A stretch of 64,000 bases of DNA from NCBI GenBank assembly GCA_011319805.1, contig SJRY01000138.1:1-64000 (forward strand). Reading direction: 5' to 3'. Positions within the stretch are counted from its first letter, which is position 1. Every line of letters begins with the position of its first letter. This document shows positions 36,132-46,920 of the stretch, piece by piece. Position numbers and translations under genes: made by a program. The notes under the pieces were generated by a model. That model did not search any database and was not told the origin of the DNA. It was given only the letters and a program-made list of their open reading frames with translations. Origin of the DNA: Macrocybe gigantea (taxonomy: Eukaryota > Basidiomycota > Agaricomycetes > Agaricales > Callistosporiaceae).

Positions 36132-37354
36132 ATGTCAGGCCAGCAACCAAGTGCCGGTGAATCTTCCACAAAGGCCATCGGCAGCCTGGCCAAGAAGCAG
36201 TCAGACGTTACGCGCCAGGGCACGCAGAAACTCAAATTCGTGCCGACTCTTCCCGCAAGACGAAAAAAAGAGTGCGTGGTTTGATGAAGTAGTGTTGCCA
36301 TCCTGACGATTTCACTCAAAGGGAGATCAAACCGGTATGACTCTTTTGCAGATTCGTGTCTCAAAGTGCACTCCCGACATGCGTCTCAGGAGCCTGTTGC
36401 TCAGCCTGTGCCGCCAGTAACAAATGATCGCGGACGCGGGCGTGGGGTACGCAGTGCCAGGGGAAAGGGAAGGGGCGCGCCACGTCCAGAGCTGGAAATG
36501 ACGGCAAGTGGACCTTTTGCAATGGGTCCTGCTCTGGCAGGCAACAATGCGAGGCGGTCGGCGCCACGCTCAGCATTTGCTCTGGCACCTACGACATCGG
36601 CGACAGGAGCGTCCCTTGCTCCTACAACTGCATCATCTTTTCAAATGCCCAAACTCGCGACAAAAATAGAGAAAAAGGAAGAGGATGAAGCGATGTATTC
36701 CGATCCAGACGAAGGCGTCGAAATCGTCGATATGGAGAACGTACGGCATATGGACTGGATGGCACCTGATGGTATCGTTGCAGAGATCGACCAGAACGAC
36801 GACATTCGCGAATTCCAGGATCACGCGATGCACGCAAATGGGGACAAGATCTATCTTTTCCAATTTCCTGCACCGTTTCCTGAATTTTTGTCAATGTCGC
36901 AATCAAATGCAGGAACTTCAACGAAAAAACACGTAGCATTTGCTCCAGATGTCAAACCTGAGCCAGCAAATACCACGTCAGAGTTGAGCAGCCCGGACGT
37001 CAAGGAACATCGCCCCACGGACGGTGTAATTGGTCAATTAGAGATCTACCGGAGCGGCGCGGTGAAAATGCGCCTTCACGGGGACATGCTACTTGATGTA
37101 AGTCGAATCACCGGAGACACTTTACTTTTCTCACTACGTTGCAGGTCAACGTCTCGACGCAACCATCTTTTCTCCAACAGGCGGCTTATATTGACATGAC
37201 GGAGAAACAACTGATTGTGTTGGGAGAGGTTAACAAAAGGTTTAACATTTCGCCTGACGTTGAAACGCTTTTGACTGCAATGGAGGCAGCGGACAAAGCT
37301 CCTCCGCCTGGGGCATTGGATAGCGAGCAACTAATACGAATGGATACGACATAG
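36132..37354 (+). CDS. RPC53: RNA polymerase III subunit Rpc53/RPC4
   Basis: Rpc53 pairs with Rpc37 in the TFIIF-like part of RNA polymerase III and works in termination and reinitiation. The start MSGQQPSAGESSTKAIGSL leads to a basic Arg/Gly-rich stretch (DRGRGRGVRSARGKGRG). The conserved C-terminal RPC4 domain follows: IYLFQFPAPFPEFL, GQLEIYRSGAVKMRLHGD, QPSFLQQAAYIDMTEKQL and LGEVNKRFNISPDVETLL. Introns lie near 36272-36355 and 37098-37144. The length of about 360 residues fits the fungal family. No frame break was seen. Confidence 0.9.
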
Positions 37355-37413
37355 CGAAATGTGTATCTTGAGGTTGTGACAACATGTGACCGTGACATAT
37401 CATCTTCTTGCCC

Positions 37414-38609
37414 ATGACCTTGAAGCTTAAGCCACCCAGCAATCCTTCGTCGCCCTTTTCCTGGGATTCTCCTGCTCCGTCCCCGATTCAAGATGCCACG
37501 GCTCTTCCGCCTCCTCCGACTTTCTGGCTTTCAGCGCGAGACATGAAACTGTTTGGTGCTAATCCATTGACTTCGGTCTCCGAAGTTGGGGTGGTCAGGT
37601 GCAAGGACTGCGACAAACCTGTCTTGCGCAACTGCATGGTCGACCACGCCAGTTTGTTGAGCTGCTTCTCCCTGCTTCCACACTTTTTCATCATTCTGTA
37701 GACAAATGTGCTATGATTCGAGCTGGCAGCAAAAAGGGTGCCAAGAGCAAGAACGGAGCGGATTTGGACGGTTCGTGGGTTTGGCCATCCAACTTTATCG
37801 TACTAACCACGCGTCTACACTCCACAGGCTCTAAAAAGCGAAAGGCCTCCCCTTCTCCCGATGATCCATCTCTCCCTCCAAAGAAGAAGACAAAGCCTGC
37901 CACCAAAGTAACCAAGGGACGAATGAAGGGCCCCATAGACTACGACAAGCAATGCGGTGTCATAAATGACAAGAACTTGCCGTGTTCGCGGTCCCTGACG
38001 TGCAAATCCCACTCCATGGGTGCCAAGCGAGCCGTGCAAGGTCGTTCGAAGAGTTACGATGAGTTGCTGTTGGAGTGGCAACGTGCCAACAATCCCAACT
38101 TTGTCGAGCCGGTCAAGAGGGAGACCAAAGCAGAGAAGAAGGAGAAACGCGAACGCGAGAAGTTGGAAAAAAAGAGATTGGCGGAGGAAGCTGCAGCAGC
38201 CATGGGCATTGACCCTTCAGCGAAGAAATCCAGTGTCCCCGGCGCTCAAAAAAAGTCCAGCAAGAAGGCGGCAGCGGCTGCGGCTGCGGCTGCTGCTGCT
38301 GTGAAGCATGCCGAGGACATCGGAGACGATAACTCAGAAGACCTTGATCATCTGGATTCTGAGGCGGAGATGGACGAGCTAGTGCGTGTTGTGAGATCAG
38401 CAATGGACAAAGGTGTCGTCGGTGTTCCGCTAGCTGTACCATGCGACGCAGGCACATGGTTCGTGCAAAGAAGAGAACGCACCCGATGTTGTCGCGACCT
38501 GCTCATGGGTGCGCTTGGAGGGGGTGTCAACAACGTCGGTGCCATGGGGATTGCCAATCGCAACGGCAATCTGGGATATGCCATCGGACTTGGAGGGAGG
38601 CTTGCATGA
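37414..38609 (+). CDS. SGF73: SAGA-associated factor Sgf73 (ataxin-7/SCA7 domain)
   Basis: Sgf73 anchors the Ubp8 deubiquitinase module to SAGA. The N-terminal zinc-finger block VRCKDCDKPVLRNCMVDHA is interrupted by an intron near 37650-37700. The SCA7 domain is clear: DYDKQCGVINDKNLPCSRSL, then TCKSHSMGAKRAVQGRSKSY and DELLLEWQRA. It is followed by a Lys/Glu coiled-coil segment and a run of about 13 alanines (38265-38302). The C-terminus is Gly-rich (GIANRNGNLGYAIGLGG). It starts 59 bp after RPC53 and is read the same way. No frame break was seen. Confidence 0.9.
38265..38302 (+). repeat. Alanine-codon run in SGF73
   Basis: About 13 GCN codons (gcg, gca, gct mixed) encode a polyalanine tract after the SCA7 domain. 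Mixed codons make simple slippage less likely than in a pure repeat. Confidence 0.85.
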
Positions 38610-38720
38610 TTCTCTAGTTATCGGTGACATTTATTTACATACATACCCATGTAGCATTATTGTATACCCTTGACCAAGTCAAAACATTTTGTTGAGCGGT
38701 CTTTCAACTTTTGGATCGAC

Positions 38721-40132
38721 ATGTCTATGCTCAGCGCCCGCCGCTCAAAAGGCCAAGTCAAAGGCGCTGGAAGGCGCGAAGAAGTGTCAAGAATCTATGC
38801 GAATCCCCTTCCGCTCATATTCACGGATCCTGCAGAACACAAGGCCTTGCCCTTGCTCAGCTCGATTGGGTTGTCTTTAGCCAAAGTAACAAACCCCCAT
38901 TGCGCAGGCGTATTCGACACGTCCACGAGATCAGTATGGATAACCAACTCCAAAGACTCAACGTTACTCTGGCGAAGGGGCTTTTTCGGAAAGGGTGATC
39001 TTTCGCGGAGTGAACCCAGCTGGTTGGCCAGGCAAAAAACTCATAGGCAACCCGATGGAAGACGTGTGTCCTCATACTCTCTTTCTTTGTTAATGCTGAT
39101 CATCACCCGTGCCACTTGTCATTGACAAGTATCGACGGCGGAAGAGGTGACGGCCAAGCGCAGAGCGGAACGACGACAGTTTAAACTGGACCGAGCCAAA
39201 GCCATCGCAGCCGTTGCCGAGGAAGCGGAAAAAATATTCATGACAGAGGGCCGTGTGATACAACCTGCTTTAACTGGCCCTGCTATCCCTTCTGCTGCGA
39301 CATGGAGGCCGCCGAGTCCAACATCAGCATCTGCCGAGCCACCGATGAATACGCTGGAACGATTTGAAAGTCAGGAACCAGCGCAAGACATTGAACATCT
39401 CCAGCTCAGCTTACCAGAAGCATTCTTCCTACTCTGGTGTCTAGACTGCTTAACTGTGCTGGATGACAATACGGTACGTGTTTATTGCAGATCTGGACCA
39501 ATTTTATGTTTATATCTGGGACGAAGAATGAAGCCATGAGCCTTGGTCGCATCTGGGCTGCCTTCCAAAGCGCCCACCTGCTTGGTGTCCATGCGCCGCC
39601 CTGCCACTTCGATAATCCGTTTCTTGTGAATTACTTCGTATACCATCATTACCGATCGCTGGGCTGGGTCGTGAAAAGTGGGATCAAGTTTTGTGTTGAT
39701 TACTTGCTGTACAAGCGAGGCCCAGTCTTCAGCCACGCAGAGTATGTTTTCAAAAGAATATTTAGCTCTTTCTGCGTCACGTACTTAGTCTCTCTTAGGT
39801 TCGCCGTTGTCATCTGTCCAGTCTATGAAGACCCTGAGGATCGGGCCTCTTCTCCTTTCGAACGGCAAACTTCGTCCCTTTTTTCCTGGTCCTGGCTAAG
39901 CACCATAAACCGCGTCAATTCACAAGTACAAAAGGTACGGTTCAGTGTTCACAATGGTATATTTCGTTCTTCAATAACCCAACCCTCTCAGACACTGATC
40001 CTCACATATGTCACAATACCCGCACGTTCCCGAGTTCCTCTCCATGTACTTGAGAGCCCGGCATGTTTGCAGTACTACTCCATAAGGGACGTTGTCCTGC
40101 GTAGATTTATACCAGCTCGCATGCGCGATTAG
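38721..40132 (+). CDS. SEN2: tRNA-splicing endonuclease catalytic subunit Sen2
   Basis: Sen2 cuts the 5' splice site of intron-bearing pre-tRNA. The start MSMLSARRSKGQVKG is followed by RIYANPLPLIF, GVFDTSTRSVWIT and WRRGFFGKGDLSRSEPSWLA. An Arg/Glu helix (RRAERRQFKLDRAKAIAAVA) follows, then the nuclease fold: FLVNYFVYHHYRSLGWVVKS, YLLYKRGPVFSHAE, FAVVICPVYEDPED, WLSTINRVNSQVQK and TLILTYVTIPARSR, ending in RRFIPARMRD. The catalytic triad is visible: Tyr and His eight residues apart (YKRGPVFSH) and Lys in NSQVQK. Introns lie near 39066-39128, 39473-39531, 39741-39799 and 39933-39990. Confidence 0.92.
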
Positions 40133-40340
40133 TTCGAGCTTGCGGGAATCTTTGATTAAGTGTGACGACTAGTCTCCTTACAAGCGATCCAAATGGTGAT
40201 ACACGCCTATGTCTATGTCACGAGTAAACATGGTGGTCAACAATTATTGACGTCTTGCGTATTTGATAGAATGCGGGATAAGATGATGGGATAAATATGC
40301 ATAGGAGAGGATGCGCAATGCCGAGTGGAATATTGGTATA

Positions 40341-42195
40341 TCAAATAGCACCTTTGATTTGCACTTTGCGATATTTCTCCTCGTACACTTGGGCAAGTTT
40401 AGGCAGGGCAGGTTTGCAATCGAGATTCTTTCGGTTATCAGGTGCACGAGGGTCTGTGAAAAAATCTGCTGAATGATCCACGAGAAAAGTACGTGCTTCG
40501 TCGAGGCTGTCAAAAGCCAGTTCATCGCGGATATAAGTTAGGGGTATGGTTCGATAGCTGCATCAAGGTGCGTCATCCCTGGTGGTCTGCATAGTGGAGG
40601 GGATATGACATACGCCTTTGCGATGACCATCAAGGCCTTTACTCGTTCACGGTCGATGAAGTGGTCCATGATATACGCACCCATGTTCGGGGCGTTCAGG
40701 TAGAGATCGAAGAGGGAATGGTAATTCCCCATTGACAAAGCCCGTTGTACTGCAAGCGCGTGACGTACCGCGGCGTCCGCTTTCTGTCTAGGTGTTAGTT
40801 GACCTACGAAGAGATTTAATTCTGAGACAAAACTCGTTAGGTCGAGCAACCAACACCAACAAGAAAATCTTTACCACTCCTGTTTTTCCCATGAAGCAGG
40901 AGAAGAATCCGATAAGCGGTGAATTCTTCTACTTTGCCTGGTATTCCGATCTCGTATAAGGTTCGTAATGTAGCCTGACATTGGTTATATTCCACCATGT
41001 CACCCTATAATTGACCTCTAGTCAGTAAGCCGATAGGCGGTCGGTCGCAATGTGAAGAGACAGATTCACGCTTTCTAACGCCATTCGGGCATGAATTTCA
41101 TAGACTTGCACAGTAAACTCGTTTTTTATTCTTTGAACCTATGAAAAGATGACCGCCATTCGTCAAAAGTGATAAGGACGCAAACGCACTGTGAGGTCTT
41201 GTCGAAGACTCTTAAACTGGTTGCATATCCAGTTATACGAACACTTCTCTCTCCACCGCTTTTTCAGTTCAATCAAGGTCTGTTGTAGGACGGGGTACGG
41301 ACGAATATGTTCAGGTTTAGGTTCCTGAGGTTTGAATCGATGCAGGTGGGCGATCAGAGAATAAATGTAGAGATGAGAGCAGATGCTGACCGTGGTCAAG
41401 CGCAGATAGTCTTTGAAAATTTCCTGCGACGTTCCGACAATAGTGTCACGATCCCAATCTATAACGTTCTAGAAAATTGACCGTTGAGCTCTCGAGGAAA
41501 CAGGGAGTGATTTATGCATACTGGATCTGCCTCCGGATCATCGGGAGAGATGAAGGGTGAGCCTCCTCGGGAATCGTTAAATAGGTGGGCATGGCGTTGG
41601 CCGGCTCTTAGAGAAGTTTGTTGAGTGTCACCTATACGCAACTGTTTCGTCCTTTCGAGCTCATGTTCACGCTGAAAACGTGCTGCTCGTCGGCTAAGGG
41701 CAACTTGGTCATTAGGGTCCAAAGCAGTGCTGGCAGTAGCCTGATGTTTGAGGGCCTGTTTCTTTGCTTTCTTATTCGCGGCGGAGGTCTCATTTCTGCG
41801 TTGACAGGGTTTCTCAAGGAGAATGTTATCAACAGCAGGAGGGTAGCTCACGATTTTCGTTTTAGATGCACGCTGAGAGCAGGCGGGGGCTTCGGCACGA
41901 GACTGATTGTCATTGGGACGAAAGAGATCGTGAGGGTCCGCATTGTAAATTGTAGCATTACTGCGTACCTTTTGAGCTGCACGCCGGCCCAGTCGGTCGT
42001 CCAAAGCGTTTTCGCAGCGTAAGATTCAGCAATTACCTGTCTCAATTCGGCCTGGGCTTCAGTCCTGTTCATATCTGTCATTTGGCCCAAACACTTGGCG
42101 ACCCATTCTCTGGTTTCTGTAAATTAGAGTGAGGAGTACATAAAAATACCAATGAGAACGCACTTGAGCTGAGGCGGCCAGGAATCGGAGGACAT
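40341..42195 (-). CDS. THP3-like SAC3/GANP/PCI domain protein
   Basis: Homologue of yeast Thp3 / fission yeast SAC3-GANP family proteins, which couple transcription, splicing and mRNA export through a PCI domain. The start MSSDSWPPQLK at 42195 is followed by EWVAKCLGQMTDMNRTEAQA and AKTLWTTDWAGVQLK. A basic disordered region comes next, then the SAC3 core: RPYPVLQQTLIELKKRWREK, CSYNWICNQFKSLRQDLTVQ, GDMVEYNQCQATLRTLYE and QRALSMGNYHSLFDLYLNAP. The end is YEEKYRKVQIKGAI. The frame switches near 41960-41985 just after the TTDW block, by one base. About eight introns are present. Confidence 0.85.
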
Positions 42196-42350
42196 AATGG
42201 CGGGAGCGACGAAAGAACGACGAGTATGTATCAAGTAAACAGGCAGTCTAGAAGCACCGACTCTCAAAACAAGGCCAAACTATGGTATGCCCATTAACAG
42301 GAATTGAATAGAATTCACTCTTTGATAGTAGTATTTTACAAAGAGTAGCT

Positions 42351-43638
42351 CTAATGGGTTTTGTCTACCGGCGGATTATAGACTGCAAATTCAAACAGGG
42401 ATCAACGAGATATTCAGCCGGCATCAAGGAAAATAGAGGACTGACAAATTTTCCTGTTCTTAATCACCGTCCACTTGAAGCGTTTCACGTACAAACTGAG
42501 GAGCGTCAGTGCTGAGAAGAGGATGACTGCTTTGATGCCGTATTGCTTTCGCTCGTCGTGTTCGGGCTCAGCTGCCCAGCTCAAGAAAGTAACGACGTCC
42601 TTCGCCATCTGTGACGTGGTCGCCGGGGTGCCATCGTCGTACTCAACCAGACCGTCGAACAAAACGCGAGCCATAGAAATCGCTCCACCAGGGAAGTAGG
42701 GGTTGTAGTTCATGCCCTCCCGGACCTCAACACCAGCAGGGGGGTCTATGTAACCAGTGAGCAAGGAGAAAACGTAGTCCTGGACGCAGCATTAGGTACG
42801 TTCGGCAATATATATGATGTTCGCGACGTACAGCACCACCGTGGCGAGCTTTGATAATCAAGCTAAGGTCGGGAGGAAGAGCACCAGCGTTAGAAGCCCG
42901 GGCAGCCTCGTCGTTGGGATACGGGCGCGGCATATAGTCAGCAAGCTTGCCTGGGCGTTGGAACATTTCGCCCTGGTCATTAGGTCCATCGGTATATTCA
43001 ACCTCTTCCGCCATGGCACGCGCTTCGTCCGCGGTATGGGACACGCCAACAAGGTTTCGCCATGCGATGCGGTCCAAAGAATGGCAAGCGGCGCAGACCT
43101 CGCGATAAACCTGGTATCCACGACGGATGCTAGAAGGTCGGAATGAGGGACGGAGCAGAAATACCAAAGATGGGGATAGGACACACCTAGCATGGTCAAA
43201 GGAATCTAGGAGGCCCTTATGAGACCAGGGGTACGCAGCAGGATGCAGACCCTCATCACTGAGATGACCAGCATGCACCTCGCCAATAAAAGGTAACGAG
43301 CCGTAGAGGTGGGTGTACCAAGCAATTGAACCGACGGTGACGAGAGAAAGCGAAGCGAGGGTCGCGCGCGAGTTGGCGAAGGACTTCAAAACACCATGCA
43401 GATGTCAGCAGAGGTGAGGACAGGATAAAAAAGACTGATATCGACCTCGAACGCGGAGGAGGTGGAACTTGAAGACGCAAAGCGAGCCTGGTGGACGGAG
43501 CAAATTAAGACGTCGGAGTCTCGAGCAAACAACGAAATATACCGAATTGACGCGAGAAAATTGGATGAACTGGGAGGTGCGCGAGGGCCTGACGCTGGCA
43601 GCTTTCTTCAAGGCTCCCGCAGACAGCCTCGACAGCAT
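42351..43638 (-). CDS. CYT1: Cytochrome c1, mitochondrial
   Basis: Heme subunit of respiratory complex III in the inner membrane. [20 protein letters not shown] is a typical mitochondrial presequence. Then follow a hydrophobic sorting segment ([16 protein letters not shown]), [20 protein letters not shown] with the heme motif [52 protein letters not shown] with the likely axial Met, and a C-terminal membrane helix ([20 protein letters not shown]). The last exon, after an intron near 42371-42430, gives YNPPVDKTH before the stop at 42351. About five introns are present. No frame break was found. Confidence 0.93.
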
Positions 43639-43749
43639 TTTTTGGGAGCAACTGGGTTTTTCGGAGAGGAAGGAGAATTGAGCTGACCGCTCCCGTCACG
43701 CGTGACTTCAAAGTCAAAACGGAATGAACCGGATGTTGCCTATTTCAGT

Positions 43750-43755
43750 CACGTG
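43750..43755. promoter_or_regulatory. CACGTG element between CYSTM gene and CYT1
   Basis: GTCACGTGG lies 112 bp upstream of the CYT1 start codon and matches the RTCACRTG consensus. In yeast some respiratory-chain genes carry Cbf1 sites, so control of CYT1 is plausible. Confidence 0.45.
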
Positions 43756-43905
43756 GTATCTCATAATTTGACGTGCCACAGGTCGCAATACGGTAAAGCC
43801 ATGGCGGCAATAAGAAAATGAAAAGAAAAAGAAAAAGAAAAGAAACATGGAAAAAAAGCATCCCAATTCCTCCCCAACAACCATATCCAACACGAGCTGT
43901 TAAGA

Positions 43906-44553
43906 TCAGAACAGGCAGTCGCAAATCTCTGCAAAATACGTTCAGCTTTGACCTGAAGCAAGGCGGCATTGAGACAAACCTTCAGCGCAGCAGCACAGCA
44001 GACAACCCGCCAAGCAAGCCATACAGCCGGTCGATCCGCCCTTGCTAGGCTGCTGTTGTCTGGTTTCCAAATTCAGTACGATAGTCCTCAGAGGGGACAG
44101 CAATATTCTCTACTCACACGTAAACAGTTTGAGGTGCAGGCTGAGGCTGATATCCCTGCGGGGGGGCTTGGTATTGCCCGCCGTATCCACCTTGATAGGC
44201 CTGCTGTGGTTGCTGTATGTTCAAGTCCGTCAGACACCTCTGTGGTTCTCGACAAAAATTTCAGCCATGCACCTGAGGATAGTAGCCACCTTGTCCTCCC
44301 GGAGGGCCTAAGACATCGGTTAATAGTACCAGTCAGTGGATACCATTGAGAAATAACGAGAGGGAGCACGATGTCTTTTGCGACCGAATGCAATCAAAAG
44401 TCCAGCGCAGGTCGGTTACCAGCGATAAAGAAACGTGTTCTTCAAACGGCAACACCCTGGAACGAAAGACGCCGTTCGACTCAAACACTCACCAGGTGGA
44501 GGATAGTACTGGCCTTGCTGGCCATGAGCCCCGTAATAGTCGTTTGCGCTCAT
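43906..44553 (-). CDS. CYSTM-domain small membrane protein
   Basis: The start MSANDYYGAHGQQGQYYPPP leads, over four short exons, to a Gly/Pro/Gln/Tyr-rich tail (GGQGGYYPQ, QAYQGGYGGQYQAPPQGYQP). It ends in the Cys-rich membrane module GCMACLAGCLLCCCAE, then EICDCLF. CYSTM proteins are tail-anchored, palmitoylated-type proteins tied to stress tolerance in fungi and plants. The last five coding residues come from a separate final exon (intron about 43928-43972), which restores the typical CDCLF end. The introns are longer than usual for this window (first one about 180 bp). The role is inferred from family. Confidence 0.85.
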
Positions 44554-44634
44554 GTTCGTCTGGCGTAGCAGGTAAGAGAAGTCAGGAGTCGGGGAAATAT
44601 CAGAAAGGGGGATCACCTGGTTGTTTGCGCTTGC

Positions 44635-45076
44635 TTAATATGCACTCCTAATATCCATGCTGCGCAGCTGCGACACCGCCCATTTGCCATCCTCGAGGCG
44701 AGTATGTAGCTGACAACACGATCCGAACAGACTAAATGTTCGACTACTGGCATCCCTTGACCTTTTCATTTTGTCAGAGTGGCAGCATTCATCAGCACGA
44801 CTTATTGCGTGTCTTAGGGCTATAGACTGTCGAGTTTCTTCGTCCAAAAGTATCCGGATTTCGGCTTCCCTACGTCTAAATGGCTCATACATGCGTACCA
44901 GAGCTCGCCTGGACTTCTCAGGATTTTTGTGTGCGAGAACGGACAGAATATGACAGCCTTAGTTTTTCTTTCCCGAAAACTAAGAGGAAATATATATGTG
45001 TGTGCGCATACGGAAAATGTCCTTTGAATGATGCCGAGTCCTTGTTCTTGAGCTTACACAGTTTTCTCTCTCTCAT
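44635..45076 (-). CDS. Possible small two-exon gene, unknown function
   Basis: An open segment (about 44635-44955) reads PEKSRRALVRMYEPFRRREA then EIRILLDEETRQSIALRHA, a charged helix that looks like real protein. It ends DGKWAVSQLRSMDIRSAY. The segment opens right after a splice-acceptor-like ctaag. A donor gtaagc about 130 bp upstream would join it in frame to ATG 45076 (MRERKLC). This exon model is my inference. Alternatively the region is only the long promoter of the CYSTM gene. I do not recognise a family. Confidence 0.3.
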
Positions 45077-45199
45077 TTCCAAATGGCTCGGGGAGCTGCT
45101 ACAAGACCCTGTAAAGCTCTGTGGGGTCCAGAATGTACAGAAGGGCGGACACAACAAAGTAAAAAATACAGTAACGAACTGACTCCCGCAATCAAACAT

Positions 45200-46377
45200 T
45201 CAAATGCCGTGTGAAATTGAAGGAAACATCCTGGCACCTTGCCGGATGAAACATTGTGTTAATCTGGTCAAAGCTTCCAGAACGTGTCTCAGCGCAAATT
45301 CACCTAAACCAGACGCGCCTCGGAGATAGGACCTACGGGCTGCAGTGTACTCGTTCTGAGCGAAGACATCAAACGGACGCGTGCGCGCTTCAGCGAGAAC
45401 TGTGCCATGCTCCGCTATGCTCATGGCGCCAGAAGGATCACTCCTGCGAAGCCAAGAGCAGAGAGGTCAGTCTTTTCCGATGGGATATGTTCGACTACGA
45501 AGATAATTCCTTCCTTGAAATTCGGATGACCGTTATGCCTAATTGATATCGACCGCGCCATCGAATGCTGACATCTGGAAATAAGAAAAACAGACCCATG
45601 TTTCCTTGCAAATCTTCTAGCTGGTCCACGGAGGATACCAGATTACCATATAGAATAGGCGGCGATGGGCCATGGCCCAGCGATGAACCGGTGTCAAATG
45701 TCCTCGATCCGTCGGCGTTAAACAAGGATAAATGGGCAACGAGGAAAGGCAATTCTGCCTCACTTGGCCCATCATTGACTAATTAGCACTCCTCACTTAT
45801 CCGTGAATAGATTCCTGACGTACGGCACGACGGTGTTACCGGAAGAGTCCCTGATGGTCAGTTGCGCAATAATGGGCGGAGTCAAAGGAAGGCGAGACAG
45901 GCTAGCTTGGCCAAATTCCGCCGCCTTCAGCGGATGCTGGACGATTTCAAGGTGATAGGTTCTACCAAAACCACTTTAGCCTGGTCCTCAATACTCAGCG
46001 TCTAATCGGAATCACCGCGCAAATGAGTCAGCCAGCAATGATGATACTTGGATGCGAGGCGGTCGTCGTACGTATTGTGGAGTATAAAACGCGCCATCGA
46101 TGAAACTGTCTCGACTAGAAGGCGGCGTCTCACCGGACGATGAACTGTTGGATGGGAAATATGGGGACGTCGTAGAGGAAGGAGGGGATGAAGGACTGCT
46201 GCTGCTAAACGTGATGCTCAAAACGTTATATATGATGGGATGAGGTCCTGGTACGAGATGTCCATGCCACCGAGTCATCCAGATGGTGCATCTCGACTCT
46301 GACATTTTTAATTCTTGGCCATGGTCGAGCAGGGCAATGGCGTCGGGTGACAAGATGCGCTGCCGAACATTGTTCAT
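45200..46377 (-). CDS. Velvet-domain transcription regulator
   Basis: Velvet proteins are NF-kB-like fungal DNA-binding regulators of development and secondary metabolism. The N-terminal exon is Ser/Pro-rich (possible ATGs at 46377 and 46305) and ends LLADSFAR. A 42-nt intron (about 45974-46015) joins it in frame to FGRTYHLEIVQHPLKAAEFG and PPIIAQLTIRDSSGNTVVP. Next are ELPFLVAHLSLFNADGS, ILYGNLVSSVDQLEDLQGN, MGLFFLFPDVSIRWRGRYQL and GTVLAEARTRPFDVFAQNEY. The last exon gives LTRLTQCFIRQGARMFPS. The short second half of the domain and its compact size suggest a VosA/VelB/VelC-like rather than VeA-like member. The true start and the intron near 45450-45515 are uncertain. Confidence 0.8.
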
Positions 46378-46920
46378 TACAATGTTAATGCAGAATTAGG
46401 AACTAAAGTACGCACGCGGCAACTTGATTTGTGGCGACGTCGGCCGAAGGCCACCGTCCGCGACAGCTCTAGTATTTTGGAATTTCGACCTCTACGAGTT
46501 TCGGTTGGTGTAGAAATATCTGTGGATCGGCATGAATGCCAAGCGAACATCTCAAAAGACCTCTCGTCATGAGGCATCAGCGCTTTAAGGATGGATGTTG
46601 CACTGTTCAACCCGAAGTATCGAATTGACGTATGTTGTTGGAACATGAGAATTGAACACATTTATAGCGATCTGGCGGGGCATGTCCATTTCCAAACGCG
46701 TAATATAAAGAGCGAGGCGATATATCGTCTATCGTTCTCGAAGGATATCAGATCATAGAACCGAATCAGGGGTTGGTCAACTAGGCTGGCGCCAAGTCCT
46801 GAAACCGTGTTTACTTAGCTGATGTCATGTTAACGCCTTGAGAGAAGTTCTTGATGGTCAGCCTACGGTGTCATCGCCAAAAGAGGGGATGATTGAATTA
46901 TTTAGATTAGATGTGATTAA
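46378..46920. other. Unassigned region between velvet and TIM23 genes
   Basis: 543 bp upstream of the velvet gene. On the minus strand there is a 95-codon frame (46377-46661, with SILKALMPHDERSFEMFAWH) and, in another frame at about 46670-46815, a protein-like stretch VDQPLIRFYDLISFENDRRY. They may be exons of an extended velvet N-terminus, a broken gene, or chance. I cannot build a clean gene here. Confidence 0.3.

Noticed and set aside
39485..39540. A 17-nt intron at 39473-39489 in SEN2
   Set aside because: Too short to be spliced; a longer intron ending near 39531 gives the expected MSLGRIWAAF start of the next exon.
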